NCBI GenBank assembly: GCA_902766885.1
Contig: CACXFS010000013.1
Coordinates: 1 to 51,027 of the forward strand
Source: an uncultured Ruminococcus sp.
GTDB lineage: Bacteria > Bacillota > Clostridia > Oscillospirales > Acutalibacteraceae
Reading direction: 5' to 3'
DNA: 51,027 nucleotides
Shown: positions 17,009-25,880 of the stretch, piece after piece
Layout: every line of letters begins with the position of its first letter
Position numbering within the stretch: the stretch's first letter is position 1
The notes under the pieces: model-generated
Told to the model about the DNA's origin: nothing
Databases searched by the model: none
What the model saw: the letters and a program-made list of their open reading frames with translations, nothing else
Translations under genes and position numbers: made by a program

Positions 17009-17884
17009 TTATTTTTTACGGCAGGCAAGCTGACGTGCAAAATCAGAAAGGCCGCTTACGTCACCGCTGAATACTTCAAGCGACTTTAAAGCCTTTTCTG
17101 TAAGTTCATCAACAAGCTCACGGCATTTTTCAATACCGAGGAGTGAAACGTATGTAGACTTGCTGTTTTCCAAATCACTGCCGACAGGTTTGCCAAGTTC
17201 CTCGTCAGATGAGGTAACATCGAGTATATCGTCCTGAATCTGAAAGGCAATACCTATACACTCGCCGTATTCCGATGCGGCTTTTATATATTTTTCATCT
17301 GCATCTGCACAAATACAGCCGAGCTCACAAGCCGCTTTTATCAGGCAGGCAGTCTTTTTGTAGTCCATTTCACGCAGTACTTCAATGGGAGCATTAGTGT
17401 TTTCACTCATAAGGTCTATTACCTGACCTCCGACCATTCCGACTGCACCTGCGTATTTTGCAAGAGTATTTACGCCCTTACGGCAGGCTTTTTCACCGAT
17501 AAGCTCTGATACTTTGTCACTGCTCATAATTTCAAAAGCAAGGGTCTGGAGAGCATCTCCGGCAAGCAAAGCGGTATCTTCACCGTATACTATGTGGTTT
17601 GAGGGTTTTCCTCGTCTTAAGTCGTCGTCGTCCATACACGGTAAATCGTCGTGAATGAGCGAATATGTATGAATCATTTCAACAGCGCAGGCAAAAGGAG
17701 CCGCTTTTTCGGCTTTTTCGCCGCAAAGCTGTGCAAATTCAAAAACAAGGCACGGGCGTACACGCTTTCCGCCTGCTTCAAGGCTGTATTTCATAGATTC
17801 TATTAGCTTTTTTTCTTTACAGTTCAAGTCAGGCAGAAAATCAAATAAATATTTTTCTGTAACAGAAATAAAATCAGTCTTCAA
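17009..17884 (-). CDS. ispA: Polyprenyl (farnesyl/geranyl) diphosphate synthase
   Basis: The 291-residue protein carries both aspartate-rich motifs of short-chain trans-prenyltransferases: the first as DDLPCMDDDDLRRGKPS and the second as FQIQDDILDVTSS. It would build farnesyl diphosphate for undecaprenyl phosphate and quinone synthesis. The ATG overlaps the xseB stop region by 11 bases, the usual xseB-ispA coupling. Product chain length is inferred from family and context. Confidence 0.95.
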   Translation of the reverse strand: MKTDFISVTEKYLFDFLPDLNCKEKKLIESMKYSLEAGGKRVRPCLVFEFAQLCGEKAEKAAPFACAVEMIHTYSLIHDDLPCMDDDDLRRGKPSNHIVYGEDTALLAGDALQTLAFEIMSSDKVSELIGEKACRKGVNTLAKYAGAVGMVGGQVIDLMSENTNAPIEVLREMDYKKTACLIKAACELGCICADADEKYIKAASEYGECIGIAFQIQDDILDVTSSDEELGKPVGSDLENSKSTYVSLLGIEKCRELVDELTEKALKSLEVFSGDVSGLSDFARQLACRKK

Positions 17885-18104
17885 CTAAGTTTTCCTCCCC
17901 GTTTTTTATACGCTGTATTCTCTCGTTTATGTCTTCAATCTGTCCCTTACCGGTTTCAAGCTCTTTCATACAGTAAGCCAGAAGCTCGCAAGCCTGAGCG
18001 TACTGCTCAACGCTTTCCTGCAGGGTAAGACCTTTGTTTTCCATATTTTTTACAATTTCTTCAAGCTTTGCGTTTGCCTGTTCAAACGTCATTTTTTTAT
18101 TCAT
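17874..18104 (-). CDS. xseB: Exodeoxyribonuclease VII small subunit
   Basis: The 76-residue helical protein matches XseB (MTFEQANAKLEEIVKNMENK, then SVEQYAQACELL), the small subunit that forms exonuclease VII with XseA. The start at 18104 is preferred because AGAGG lies ten bases ahead; a GTG three codons upstream sits too close to that site. The large-subunit gene xseA, normally just upstream, is not here: whiA occupies that place, and no xseA is found elsewhere in the window. Confidence 0.92.
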   Translation of the reverse strand: MNKKMTFEQANAKLEEIVKNMENKGLTLQESVEQYAQACELLAYCMKELETGKGQIEDINERIQRIKNGEENLVED

Positions 18105-18137
18105 TAGAGTCACACCTCTGTAGAGTTTAGAAAAAAA

Positions 18138-19052
18138 TTATTCATCTGCGTATTCAAGCAGTCTTTGAATTCTGTGGTTTGCTCCGCTGCGGCTTATTGG
18201 CGGATTAAGGTTCTGTCCCAAATCTCTTAGCGACATTTCGGGGTTTTCAAGCCTTAAATATGCAATTTCTCTTAAATCGTCGGGCAGAGAATCAAGTCCC
18301 TTTGTTTTTTTGATTTTTTCAATTGCTTCAAGCTGTTTTGCAGCAGCTGAGGCTACCTTGCCGATATTTGCAAGCTCACCGTTAATACGGCGGTTTACGT
18401 TGTTGCGCACAAGCTTTACAGCCTTTGTGCCCATAATCTCCATTGCCTTTACCGGTGCGCCGATATATGTAAGTAGGTCGCAGATTTGTTCACTGCCCTT
18501 GAAATAAACTACATAACTTCCGTTTCTCACCACTGTTTTGGGAGTAAAATCACACTCGGTAATTTCAGAAAGAATTTTGCACAAATCGAGTGATAAATTT
18601 TTGTGCGGAACGCAAAATTCTGCGTGATAGCCTTTCATCGGGTCGGAAACCGAACCGCAGGAAAGGAAAACTCCTCTGATAAATGCGCCTGACAGCTCCT
18701 CCGAGCTTACATTTGCTCTGTTTACACGCAGTGAAACCTGATTTTTAGAATGTCCGAAGTCTTCGAAAATCCGTTTACATTCGTCAGAATCAACAACCAC
18801 TATCTTGTAAAGGTGAGCATCATCTGACTTTGTACGAAGTGCAGTCTGCTTTTCAATTATAGGCATATATAAATTTTGAAGCAAGAACGTTATTCTCTTG
18901 CAGGCATAGGTATTTTCGGTTTTAAAAACTATTTTGCTTTCGGAAAAAGTCTTTCCGAACAGCAACATTCCGTAAAGCTCTGCCTTTAAAAGCTCTCTGT
19001 CGTAAACTTCTGCACTGCAAAGCTCCTTTTTAATTTCGGAAGAAAAAGACAC
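18138..19052 (-). CDS. whiA: DNA-binding protein WhiA
   Basis: The 304-residue protein has an N-terminal LAGLIDADG-like fold (MSFSSEIKKELC at the start) and a C-terminal helix-turn-helix with SLRDLGQNLNPPISRSGANH, the WhiA hallmark. WhiA controls sporulation genes in actinomycetes and influences cell division and chromosome segregation in Firmicutes. It follows rapZ by 31 bases. In most Firmicutes yvcK lies between rapZ and whiA, but it is missing here. Confidence 0.95.
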   Translation of the reverse strand: MSFSSEIKKELCSAEVYDRELLKAELYGMLLFGKTFSESKIVFKTENTYACKRITFLLQNLYMPIIEKQTALRTKSDDAHLYKIVVVDSDECKRIFEDFGHSKNQVSLRVNRANVSSEELSGAFIRGVFLSCGSVSDPMKGYHAEFCVPHKNLSLDLCKILSEITECDFTPKTVVRNGSYVVYFKGSEQICDLLTYIGAPVKAMEIMGTKAVKLVRNNVNRRINGELANIGKVASAAAKQLEAIEKIKKTKGLDSLPDDLREIAYLRLENPEMSLRDLGQNLNPPISRSGANHRIQRLLEYADE

Positions 19053-19083
19053 TTTTATCCTCCCTTATTTACATTAAATAACT

Positions 19084-19947
19084 TTACTTTGATACGTCAC
19101 GGTGTTGAATCACGCAGCGATAGCCCTTCTGAACAAAATGCTCATCAAGCGTCCTTGCAATTGTAACGCTTCTGTGCTTTCCGCCGGTACAGCCGATTCC
19201 GACTACAAGCTCGCTTTTGCCCTCTTTAAGATAGAGCGGAACGGAAAAGTCGAGCAGATTGAGTGTACGTCTGATAAATTCCTGTGTTTCATCGCTGTTG
19301 AGAACATAATCACGAACCTTCTGATCGAGCCCCGTAAGGTGCTTAAGCTCAGGGATATAGTAAGGATTAGGCAGACAGCGAACGTCAATAATAAGGTCGG
19401 CTTCAAGCGGAATTCCGTACTTAAAACCGAATGACATAAACGTAAGCGTTAAGCTCTGGGAGGTATCCTCCATAAACATCGACATAACACGCTCACGAAG
19501 TTGTTTATTTGACATGTATGTTGTATCAATTTTATAGTCAGCAAGCTTTTTAATCGGGATAAGCAGAGCTTTTTCAAATTCTACCGCTTCCGAAACTGAA
19601 CCGTCTTTAAGACGTTCGGCCAACGGATGCTTTCTGCGTGTTTCTTTATATCTTACGATAAGGCAGTCAACCTTTGCATCAAAGAAAAGAATGCTGACGC
19701 TTTTGTACTTTTTCTTGAACTTTTCAAGCTCTGAATACATATCCTCAAAGTTTTCGTTGCCTCTTACGTCAACTACTACTGCAACACGCTTCATCATATT
19801 GTCCTTTGAATTAAGGCACAAAGTATAGAGAGTGGATAGCAATGATGCAGGGATATTATCAACGCAATAATATCCGATATCTTCAAGAACGTGGAGTGCG
19901 CTTGTTTTTCCTGCCCCCGACATTCCCGTAATTATTACAAATTCCAT
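19084..19947 (-). CDS. rapZ: RNase adapter/nucleotide-binding protein RapZ (YvcJ)
   Basis: The 287-residue P-loop protein has Walker A GMSGAGKTS (8-16), then EDIGYYCVDNIP, a VDVRG segment, and the C-terminal GIGCTGGKHRSV motif. RapZ in enterobacteria guides sRNA decay; YvcJ in B. subtilis is a GTP/ATP-hydrolysing protein linked to competence. It belongs to the hprK-murB-rapZ-whiA cluster and starts 12 bases after murB. Identity is clear; its function in Clostridia is less settled. Confidence 0.94.
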   Translation of the reverse strand: MEFVIITGMSGAGKTSALHVLEDIGYYCVDNIPASLLSTLYTLCLNSKDNMMKRVAVVVDVRGNENFEDMYSELEKFKKKYKSVSILFFDAKVDCLIVRYKETRRKHPLAERLKDGSVSEAVEFEKALLIPIKKLADYKIDTTYMSNKQLRERVMSMFMEDTSQSLTLTFMSFGFKYGIPLEADLIIDVRCLPNPYYIPELKHLTGLDQKVRDYVLNSDETQEFIRRTLNLLDFSVPLYLKEGKSELVVGIGCTGGKHRSVTIARTLDEHFVQKGYRCVIQHRDVSK

Positions 19948-19959
19948 AAAATCACCAAT

Positions 19960-20865
19960 TTACAGTATAATCAGCTCACATTCAAGATTGTATCCTGTTT
20001 TGTCTGAAACAGTTTTCTGAATCTGAGTGATTAATTCTCTTACATCTTTTGCAGTTGCATTGGACTTATTGATTATAAAGCCTGCGTGCTTTTCGGAAAC
20101 CTGAGCGCCTCCGCAAAGTTTGCCCTTTAAGCCGCACTGTTCAATTAATGCGCCTGCGAAGTTGCCTTCGGGGCGTTTAAACACACTGCCTGCACTTGGA
20201 TATTCAAGCGGTTGTTTTGTGCTGCGGCGTAACATATAATCGTCCATTTTTGCTCTTATTTCATCGGGATTTCCCTTTTTGAGTTTAATGGTAATTCCCG
20301 TAATTATCATATTATTACTGCGGTATATGCTTGTTCTGTAACCAAATCTCAAATCGTCCTTTTCGGTTCTGCCGATTTCACCGTTCGGAGAAATGTGCGA
20401 AACGCTATGTACTACGTCTTTCATTTCACCGTCATAAGCGCCTGCGTTCATAAATACTGCACCGCCGACAGTACCGGGTATTCCCCAAGCAAATTCAAGT
20501 CCCGACAAGCCGCAATTGAGTGCAAACTTGCAGAGATAAGCGAGTGTTGCACCTGCTCCGCAGAAAATAGTTGTATCATCAACAAGCGTAATTTTGCGAA
20601 AATCTCCGTCAAGACGAATTACAGTACCTCTGATTCCCTCGTCGCTTACAAGCAGATTGCTTCCGTTGCCGAGAATCATATAGTCAGCATCTGAGTCCTG
20701 ACACTCTTTTAAAATTGTGCTGAGCTTGCTAAGATTGTTAACTTTTATGTAAGCGTCGGCATTTCCGCCGATTTTAAACGATGTGTGCTTACTCATAGGC
20801 TCATTTTGTCTTGCCTCGCAACCCAGAATTTCGGCGAGATTAAAAATTATTTCGCTTTTATTCAT
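19960..20865 (-). CDS. murB: UDP-N-acetylenolpyruvoylglucosamine reductase
   Basis: MurB reduces UDP-GlcNAc-enolpyruvate to UDP-MurNAc for peptidoglycan. The 301 residues include the FAD-binding parts GNGSNLLVSDEGIRG and WGIPGTVGGAVFMNAGAY, and the catalytic serine region PSAGSVFKRPEG, followed by KHAGFIINK. It sits 21 bases after the PHP gene and 12 before rapZ in one leftward transcript. Length fits the compact Gram-positive MurB type. Confidence 0.96.
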   Translation of the reverse strand: MNKSEIIFNLAEILGCEARQNEPMSKHTSFKIGGNADAYIKVNNLSKLSTILKECQDSDADYMILGNGSNLLVSDEGIRGTVIRLDGDFRKITLVDDTTIFCGAGATLAYLCKFALNCGLSGLEFAWGIPGTVGGAVFMNAGAYDGEMKDVVHSVSHISPNGEIGRTEKDDLRFGYRTSIYRSNNMIITGITIKLKKGNPDEIRAKMDDYMLRRSTKQPLEYPSAGSVFKRPEGNFAGALIEQCGLKGKLCGGAQVSEKHAGFIINKSNATAKDVRELITQIQKTVSDKTGYNLECELIIL

Positions 20866-20886
20866 AAAATACCCCTTTGCTCTATA

Positions 20887-21606
20887 TCAATATGAAATAT
20901 TCTTCTCATCAAAATACGCTTTTAAGTTTTCAACGCTTGTGTTTACAATAAGCTTTTCGGGAAAATCAATATCCTCAAGCATTTCAAGCGTATTATAAGC
21001 TCTTCCGAGTGTATTTGTAAAATGGGCGTCGGTATCAACGCAGATTCTCGCACCGTATTTTTTGCAGAGCTTTGCTATCGTTACGCAGTTACCGACATAA
21101 TCTCTGCCGTATCTGAACGCCGAATCGTTAATTTCAACGAGTTTACCGTTCTTTGCAAAGACCGGAATTACCTTGTCATAATCATATTTAAAATATTCCG
21201 AACCGCTGTGGCCGATTACATTTACATTCGGGTTTTCTGCTAATTTCAAATAAGCGTTGGTGCACTTTTCAACCGTTGCCTTACCGTCAAGCGTAATTGT
21301 ATGCATTGAGGCTACTATCCAGTCGAGCTGCTGTTGTAGAGAAGCTTCAACGTCAATATTACCGTCATAATCGCAGATATTTGCTTCTATTCCACGCAAC
21401 AGCCTTACACCCTGAAGATACTCCGGCAAAAGTCCGAGAGATTCAAAGTAAAACGGACCGGGTGCACCGGGCATTGTACGCGCATGGTCAGTTATAGCCA
21501 AAGCAAAAAGTCCGAGTTGCGACGCCTCATGAGCCATTTCAGTCACTGTTGCATATGCATGAGTTGATGCTATTGTATGTGTATGGAGATCTGCTATTAA
21601 CTTCAT
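20887..21606 (-). CDS. PHP-domain phosphatase (YcdX-like)
   Basis: The 239-residue protein starts with the PHP motif DLHTHTIAS, followed by ITDHARTMPGAP, WIVASMHT, GHSG and VDTDAH, supplying the metal-binding histidines and aspartates of YcdX-type phosphatases. The substrate is unknown. It lies seven bases downstream of hprK and ahead of murB, and the close spacing implies cotranscription in the carbon-control and wall cluster. Confidence 0.9.
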   Translation of the reverse strand: MKLIADLHTHTIASTHAYATVTEMAHEASQLGLFALAITDHARTMPGAPGPFYFESLGLLPEYLQGVRLLRGIEANICDYDGNIDVEASLQQQLDWIVASMHTITLDGKATVEKCTNAYLKLAENPNVNVIGHSGSEYFKYDYDKVIPVFAKNGKLVEINDSAFRYGRDYVGNCVTIAKLCKKYGARICVDTDAHFTNTLGRAYNTLEMLEDIDFPEKLIVNTSVENLKAYFDEKNISY

Positions 21607-21613
21607 TTATGTT

Positions 21614-22582
21614 TTACTCCCATTTATCTACTATGGTTTTAGGTGAATCGGTAACCTCGTCAACGTCCATTCCAAGGCTGCGCAACAAATCCTGTGCAGC
21701 ATTGTAGCCCATCTTCTTCTGTCTGTTGTTCATTGCGGCAACTTCAATAATTACTGCAAGGTTTCGACCGGGTTTTACCGGGATTGTAAGAGTCGGTACT
21801 TCAACACCGAGAATGTCCATATACTCATTGTCAAGTCCCATTCTGTCATAAACCTTAGCGCTGTCCCAAAGTTCAAGGTTGATTACCATATCAATCTTTT
21901 CCTGCATCTTAACCGCACCCATACCGAAAAGCTTGCGTGCATTGATAATTCCTATTCCTCGAAGCTCGATAAAATGCCTGATATTTGCAGGTGACTGACC
22001 GATGAGCGTTGTTGCTGATGTTCTGCGGATTTCTACTGCGTCATCTGCAACAAGGCGGTGACCACGCTTTATAAGCTCCATTGCAGTTTCGCTTTTACCT
22101 ACTCCGCTGTCACCGATAAGCAGACAACCTTCACCGTAAACTTCGACAAGTACACCGTGACGTGTAATTCTGGGTGCAAGGGCATTGTTAAGATAGTGAA
22201 CAAGTCGGGCGGTCAAATCAGAGGTGTTGTCGTCTGTGCTGAAAATAGATACTTTATGCAGTTTAGCACTCTCAAGTATTGCCGCAGACGGCTCAATATC
22301 ACGGCAGATTATTACAGCAGGCGGACCAAAGCTGAAAATTGAGTCTATAACCATTCTCTGAGCTTCCGAGCCGAAACGTCCGAGATATGAAAATTCGGTA
22401 TTTCCGAGAACCTGAATACGCTTGTTATCAAAAAACTCAAAGTAGCCTGTAAGCTCAAGTCCCGGTCTGTTAATTTCAACAGTCGTTATTTTTATATCCT
22501 CATAATTTTCCGCTATATAAACCTCGTTGAGATTTAAGTCATTGACAATATCCGACAAAGGAACAGAAAATTCAACAGACAT
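21614..22582 (-). CDS. hprK: HPr kinase/phosphorylase
   Basis: HprK phosphorylates and dephosphorylates Ser46 of HPr, setting carbon catabolite repression in Firmicutes. The 322 residues contain the Walker A GDSGVGKSETA, the following ADDAVEIRR segment and the C-terminal HprK signature with ILGVEVPTLTIPVKPGRN. It is complete. GGTG precedes the ATG, and a possible promoter lies at 22625-22653. As the first gene of the long leftward run it may drive PHP, murB, rapZ and whiA. Confidence 0.96.
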   Translation of the reverse strand: MSVEFSVPLSDIVNDLNLNEVYIAENYEDIKITTVEINRPGLELTGYFEFFDNKRIQVLGNTEFSYLGRFGSEAQRMVIDSIFSFGPPAVIICRDIEPSAAILESAKLHKVSIFSTDDNTSDLTARLVHYLNNALAPRITRHGVLVEVYGEGCLLIGDSGVGKSETAMELIKRGHRLVADDAVEIRRTSATTLIGQSPANIRHFIELRGIGIINARKLFGMGAVKMQEKIDMVINLELWDSAKVYDRMGLDNEYMDILGVEVPTLTIPVKPGRNLAVIIEVAAMNNRQKKMGYNAAQDLLRSLGMDVDEVTDSPKTIVDKWE

Positions 22583-22624
22583 ACATTCACCGCCTTAAAT
22601 ATTTCGGGTATTATAGTTATCACT

Positions 22625-22653
22625 ATTATACACCATATTGAGGTCGGTATAAA
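22625..22653 (-). promoter_or_regulatory. Candidate promoter of the hprK run
   Basis: On the minus strand there is a perfect TATAAT (22630-22625). It lies 17 bases after a weak TTTATA -35, about 40 bases ahead of the hprK start. The -10 is strong and the -35 is only a partial match. Confidence 0.45.
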
Positions 22654-22694
22654 GTCTTTTTATGAATTATTTTTCAAATATTTTATTATTTTTC

Positions 22695-23285
22695 TCATTT
22701 TTCAGCATTAATCTTTATTGATTCTGCTTTTATTTCTCTATCAGAATTAATATATGAAACAGAAAATTCTTTATTGAAGTCAGAGAAAAAATTATTGAAT
22801 ATAGATAAACAATTAAGGCTTATATCTTTATTTTTATTCTTTATCAGAACAATATGCTCTTCAACCTGTTCAGGAAGCTTTTTATCATTTACAAACTTTT
22901 CCACTAAACTATCATCGCATAATGTTACATACATAAGGGGTGAAAAATACGGCTTTTCGGATATATACTTTATATCTGATTTAAGTGTTTTATCCATTAT
23001 TTTCTCCTCCGTTATAAACAATTCAAGCTTTGAAAGCGAAAGATTTGGTATATATTCGCTTTTCGCTTTTGTGCAGGCTTGTTCAAATGAATCTGCAAAT
23101 ACCGAAGTAAAAACCGGGGTATCGGAACTTGAAAGCAGATAAAATGTGTAACAAATTCTGCCGTCCTTTTCCCCTACCGTTACAGTTTCTGCAATAGACG
23201 CCTTGTCAACCTGTTTTGAGCTTGAACAGCCTGAAAACAGGATTGATAATACGCAGAGAAGGATTAATATTATTTTTTTAGGCAT
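22695..23285 (-). CDS. Short GerC-like germination lipoprotein
   Basis: The 196-residue protein opens with a lipoprotein signal peptide ending at Cys20 (ILFSGC), then resembles the N-terminal part of Ger(x)C germinant-receptor subunits (SIAETVTVGEKDGR, then a region like LSKLELFITEE). Usual GerC proteins are about 370-400 residues; this one ends far earlier without a frameshift visible nearby, so it is a short form. Its start lies inside the end of the B subunit gene (8-base overlap) with a GGAGGAG site. Role by context: lipid-anchored subunit of a spore inner-membrane receptor. Confidence 0.7.
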   Translation of the reverse strand: MPKKIILILLCVLSILFSGCSSSKQVDKASIAETVTVGEKDGRICYTFYLLSSSDTPVFTSVFADSFEQACTKAKSEYIPNLSLSKLELFITEEKIMDKTLKSDIKYISEKPYFSPLMYVTLCDDSLVEKFVNDKKLPEQVEEHIVLIKNKNKDISLNCLSIFNNFFSDFNKEFSVSYINSDREIKAESIKINAEK

Positions 23286-24336
23286 TTAATCTCCTCCCGA
23301 AAGCAAACAGATAAATTACAGGAATTACTACTGCTGAAATAAAAGTAAAAATATTAAGCAAATAGTGATTTGATAATAATTCTTTAACAGCATTAAAATG
23401 ATAAGCACAAATGAAAAGAACGAAAATTATTGTTGCAAAAACAAGTATAGTCGGCAGAGAACTGCTTTTACCCGTTGACTTGCAGATACAGGTAAGGATA
23501 ATTGAGATTGCAAGAAATACCGTAAGCACCGACAGAGAAAGATACAGACTGTCAAAGCCTCCTACGTCACCGAAATGAGTTGTTTTTGAGAGTAAAAAGC
23601 ATCTGTAATCCTGTGCAAATGCATATTCACCGAGCACAAAGACAGTGAAAAACAGAATCAGTGCAAAAATAATTGCTGTTACAATGAGTGAAAACACAAT
23701 TTGCCTTGAACGGAAATTCTTTGTATAACCTGATAAAACTGCAAAAATTACAGCAGTAAATGCAGGTGTGAGAAAAAAAGAAGTATTGTTTATAAAATCA
23801 CTTTTAGTACCGTTAAAACTAAAAGCCGTATTGTTTATTTCTATATTAGAAATATTACCCGTGAAAATAATCAGTAATACAATAAAAGAAAAGACAAAAA
23901 CGAAAATTGAGCATCTTGCAATTGCGTTTGTACCTTTATAGGCGGCATACACACAAACCGCAAGCAAAACCAGATCAACTGCAAAAATATTTGCCTCGCT
24001 GTTGAGCTTTTTAGAAAACATATCACAGTATTTAATTAAAAAATACTCCGCTGTATAAACAAAGTACAGACAGTAAAAAGCAGATACAAAAACTATTGCA
24101 TTGGGCGTTTTCATATGAGCCAGCGACATAAAATCAAGGTCTGTTCTTCTCTTAAATATTACTGACGGAATGAAAAATAAAGCAGTAAGAGAAAACCCGC
24201 AAAGCAGTGTTAAAAGATTGAACAGAAATGAAGTATCTTTCGGAAGGTCAAAGCTTTCAAGTAAAATAACTGAAACGCTTGCAAGAAATATCAAAAGTAA
24301 CAACCGTTTTGACGGAAATTTAATTTTTGTCTGCAT
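23278..24336 (-). CDS. GerAB-like spore germination permease subunit
   Basis: The 352-residue protein has about ten hydrophobic segments and belongs, by size, topology and position, to the GerAB family (APC transporter superfamily) that forms the ligand-binding B subunit of germinant receptors. Sequence signatures are weak, so the assignment leans on its place between the clear A subunit and a GerC-like lipoprotein. It overlaps the A gene by 17 bases and the C gene by 8. The germinant it senses cannot be told. Confidence 0.75.
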   Translation of the reverse strand: MQTKIKFPSKRLLLLIFLASVSVILLESFDLPKDTSFLFNLLTLLCGFSLTALFFIPSVIFKRRTDLDFMSLAHMKTPNAIVFVSAFYCLYFVYTAEYFLIKYCDMFSKKLNSEANIFAVDLVLLAVCVYAAYKGTNAIARCSIFVFVFSFIVLLIIFTGNISNIEINNTAFSFNGTKSDFINNTSFFLTPAFTAVIFAVLSGYTKNFRSRQIVFSLIVTAIIFALILFFTVFVLGEYAFAQDYRCFLLSKTTHFGDVGGFDSLYLSLSVLTVFLAISIILTCICKSTGKSSSLPTILVFATIIFVLFICAYHFNAVKELLSNHYLLNIFTFISAVVIPVIYLFAFGRRLNA

Positions 24337-25789
24337 ATCTATCCTCCGTTTCGGGGAATTTCTGCACCTTTATTGTACGCTTTGAAAGACTCTTCCAGTC
24401 TGCACGGATAAAAACGTCACGCATACTTTTCAGCGAGAACGGTGCAAGCGACGACATATACGGAATGCCGAGAGAAGTTTTTGCACACATATTAATCATT
24501 ACAACGCAGGAGGCAAGCACTATTCCCCACAAGCCGAAAATTCCTCCGACTATTACAAACGAAAAGCGAAGAACTGTTATAGGCGGATATAGCGGTGATG
24601 TGACGTAACTGCAAATTGCTGCGGTTGCAACTACCATAAGAGTAGATGAGCTGATAAATCCAGCGCTAACGGCACTTTCTCCGATTACAAGAGCGCCTAC
24701 TATGCTGACTGCGTGTCCGAGAGGTTTCGGAATTCGAAGTCCTGCTTCTCGCATAATTTCATATACAAAGGTGATAATCACTACTTCAAGCGTTACCGGC
24801 AAAGGCGTTTGAGAAAGGGATTCAGATGTTTTTATGAGCAGTCCTGTAGGGAAATATTCTGGGTGAAACTGAGCAAATCCGGTGTATATTCCGGGCAGGT
24901 AGACAGCAATAAAAAATGAAAGGTACTTTAGAATTCTGATGAATGTTGCGTAGTATGGGCGGTTTGAATAATCGTCTACGCTCTGAAATTCCTCAACAAA
25001 CAAGTGAGGTAAAATTATTACAGCAGGGGTTCCGTCAATGAGAATTGCAACTCTTCCCTCTGTCAGTTTACCGCAGACGGTATCGGGACGTTCGGAAATT
25101 CCTATTCCGGAAAAAATGGACTTTGAGCCTTTGTCTTCAAGATATTCCGTGAGATAACCCGACGCAAGCACTGTTTCAAGATTGCAGCTATTAAGACGAT
25201 TACGGATTTTCTTGAGAATTTCGGGAGATACGCTTTTTTGCAGATAGCAAAGCATAAGCTGGGTTTGCGATTCACTGCCGACTGTTATTGTTTCAAAGAC
25301 AAGGTCGGGACTTTTTATTCTTCTGCGGATAAGCGTCATATTAATTCGCAGTGGTTCGGTAAAACCTTCTCTTGAGCCTCGCTGAACAACTTCGCTTTCC
25401 GGTTCGCTTACACCTCGGAATGAAAAACCCTGAACGCCAATTGCAAGCATTCTGTCTGTTCCGTCAACAGCAAGCAACGCAAATCCCGAAGTTGAAAACA
25501 TCACTGCTTCATCAAATGTGTTGAATTCAACGATTTCACTTGAAGTAAGGACAGAACTTTTGATTTCATCTAAAATTTTATCCGACGAATTTTTTAAAAA
25601 GTTGTAAGCAAGCAAAGGATTGATTACCGACAGAGCAATTACTTCTTTACTGCACATTCCCTCTATTGTAATTATTGCCGATTTTACGGGATTCTGAGCA
25701 GACAAATTCATTTCACGAACTGTAAAATCCGCAGATGAGGCAAACATCTTTTTTAGTGTATCAAGATTTTTTGTCAACGAATTATACAT
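24320..25789 (-). CDS. GerA-family spore germination protein (A subunit)
   Basis: The 489-residue protein has a soluble N-terminal part (about 1-240), then DGTPAVIILPHLFVEEFQS, several membrane segments (about 280-440) including the conserved region RIPKPLGHAVSIVGALVIGE, and a cytoplasmic tail. This is the GerAA/SpoVAF family subunit of germinant receptors. The ATG at 25789 is preferred over a TTG ten codons upstream because GGTGATAAG precedes it. It heads a gerA-gerB-gerC operon and is transcribed divergently from the DUF421 gene. Confidence 0.9.
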   Translation of the reverse strand: MYNSLTKNLDTLKKMFASSADFTVREMNLSAQNPVKSAIITIEGMCSKEVIALSVINPLLAYNFLKNSSDKILDEIKSSVLTSSEIVEFNTFDEAVMFSTSGFALLAVDGTDRMLAIGVQGFSFRGVSEPESEVVQRGSREGFTEPLRINMTLIRRRIKSPDLVFETITVGSESQTQLMLCYLQKSVSPEILKKIRNRLNSCNLETVLASGYLTEYLEDKGSKSIFSGIGISERPDTVCGKLTEGRVAILIDGTPAVIILPHLFVEEFQSVDDYSNRPYYATFIRILKYLSFFIAVYLPGIYTGFAQFHPEYFPTGLLIKTSESLSQTPLPVTLEVVIITFVYEIMREAGLRIPKPLGHAVSIVGALVIGESAVSAGFISSSTLMVVATAAICSYVTSPLYPPITVLRFSFVIVGGIFGLWGIVLASCVVMINMCAKTSLGIPYMSSLAPFSLKSMRDVFIRADWKSLSKRTIKVQKFPETEDRYADKN

Positions 25790-25804
25790 CTTATCACCAA
25801 TATT

Positions 25805-25834
25805 TAGTTTTATCCGCAATTATATTTTTATTCG
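25805..25834 (-). promoter_or_regulatory. Possible forespore (sigma-G-like) promoter of the ger operon
   Basis: On the minus strand CGAATA (25834-25829) and AAAACTA (25811-25805) are separated by 17 bases. They match the Bacillus sigma-G pattern (TGAATA, CATACTA) at 5 of 6 and 5 of 7 positions. The predicted +1 falls only about nine bases from the ATG, so the assignment is tentative. Confidence 0.3.
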
Positions 25835-25880
25835 GAAGAATATGTAATAGCTTTTTGCAGATATTAACATTGGTGATTCT

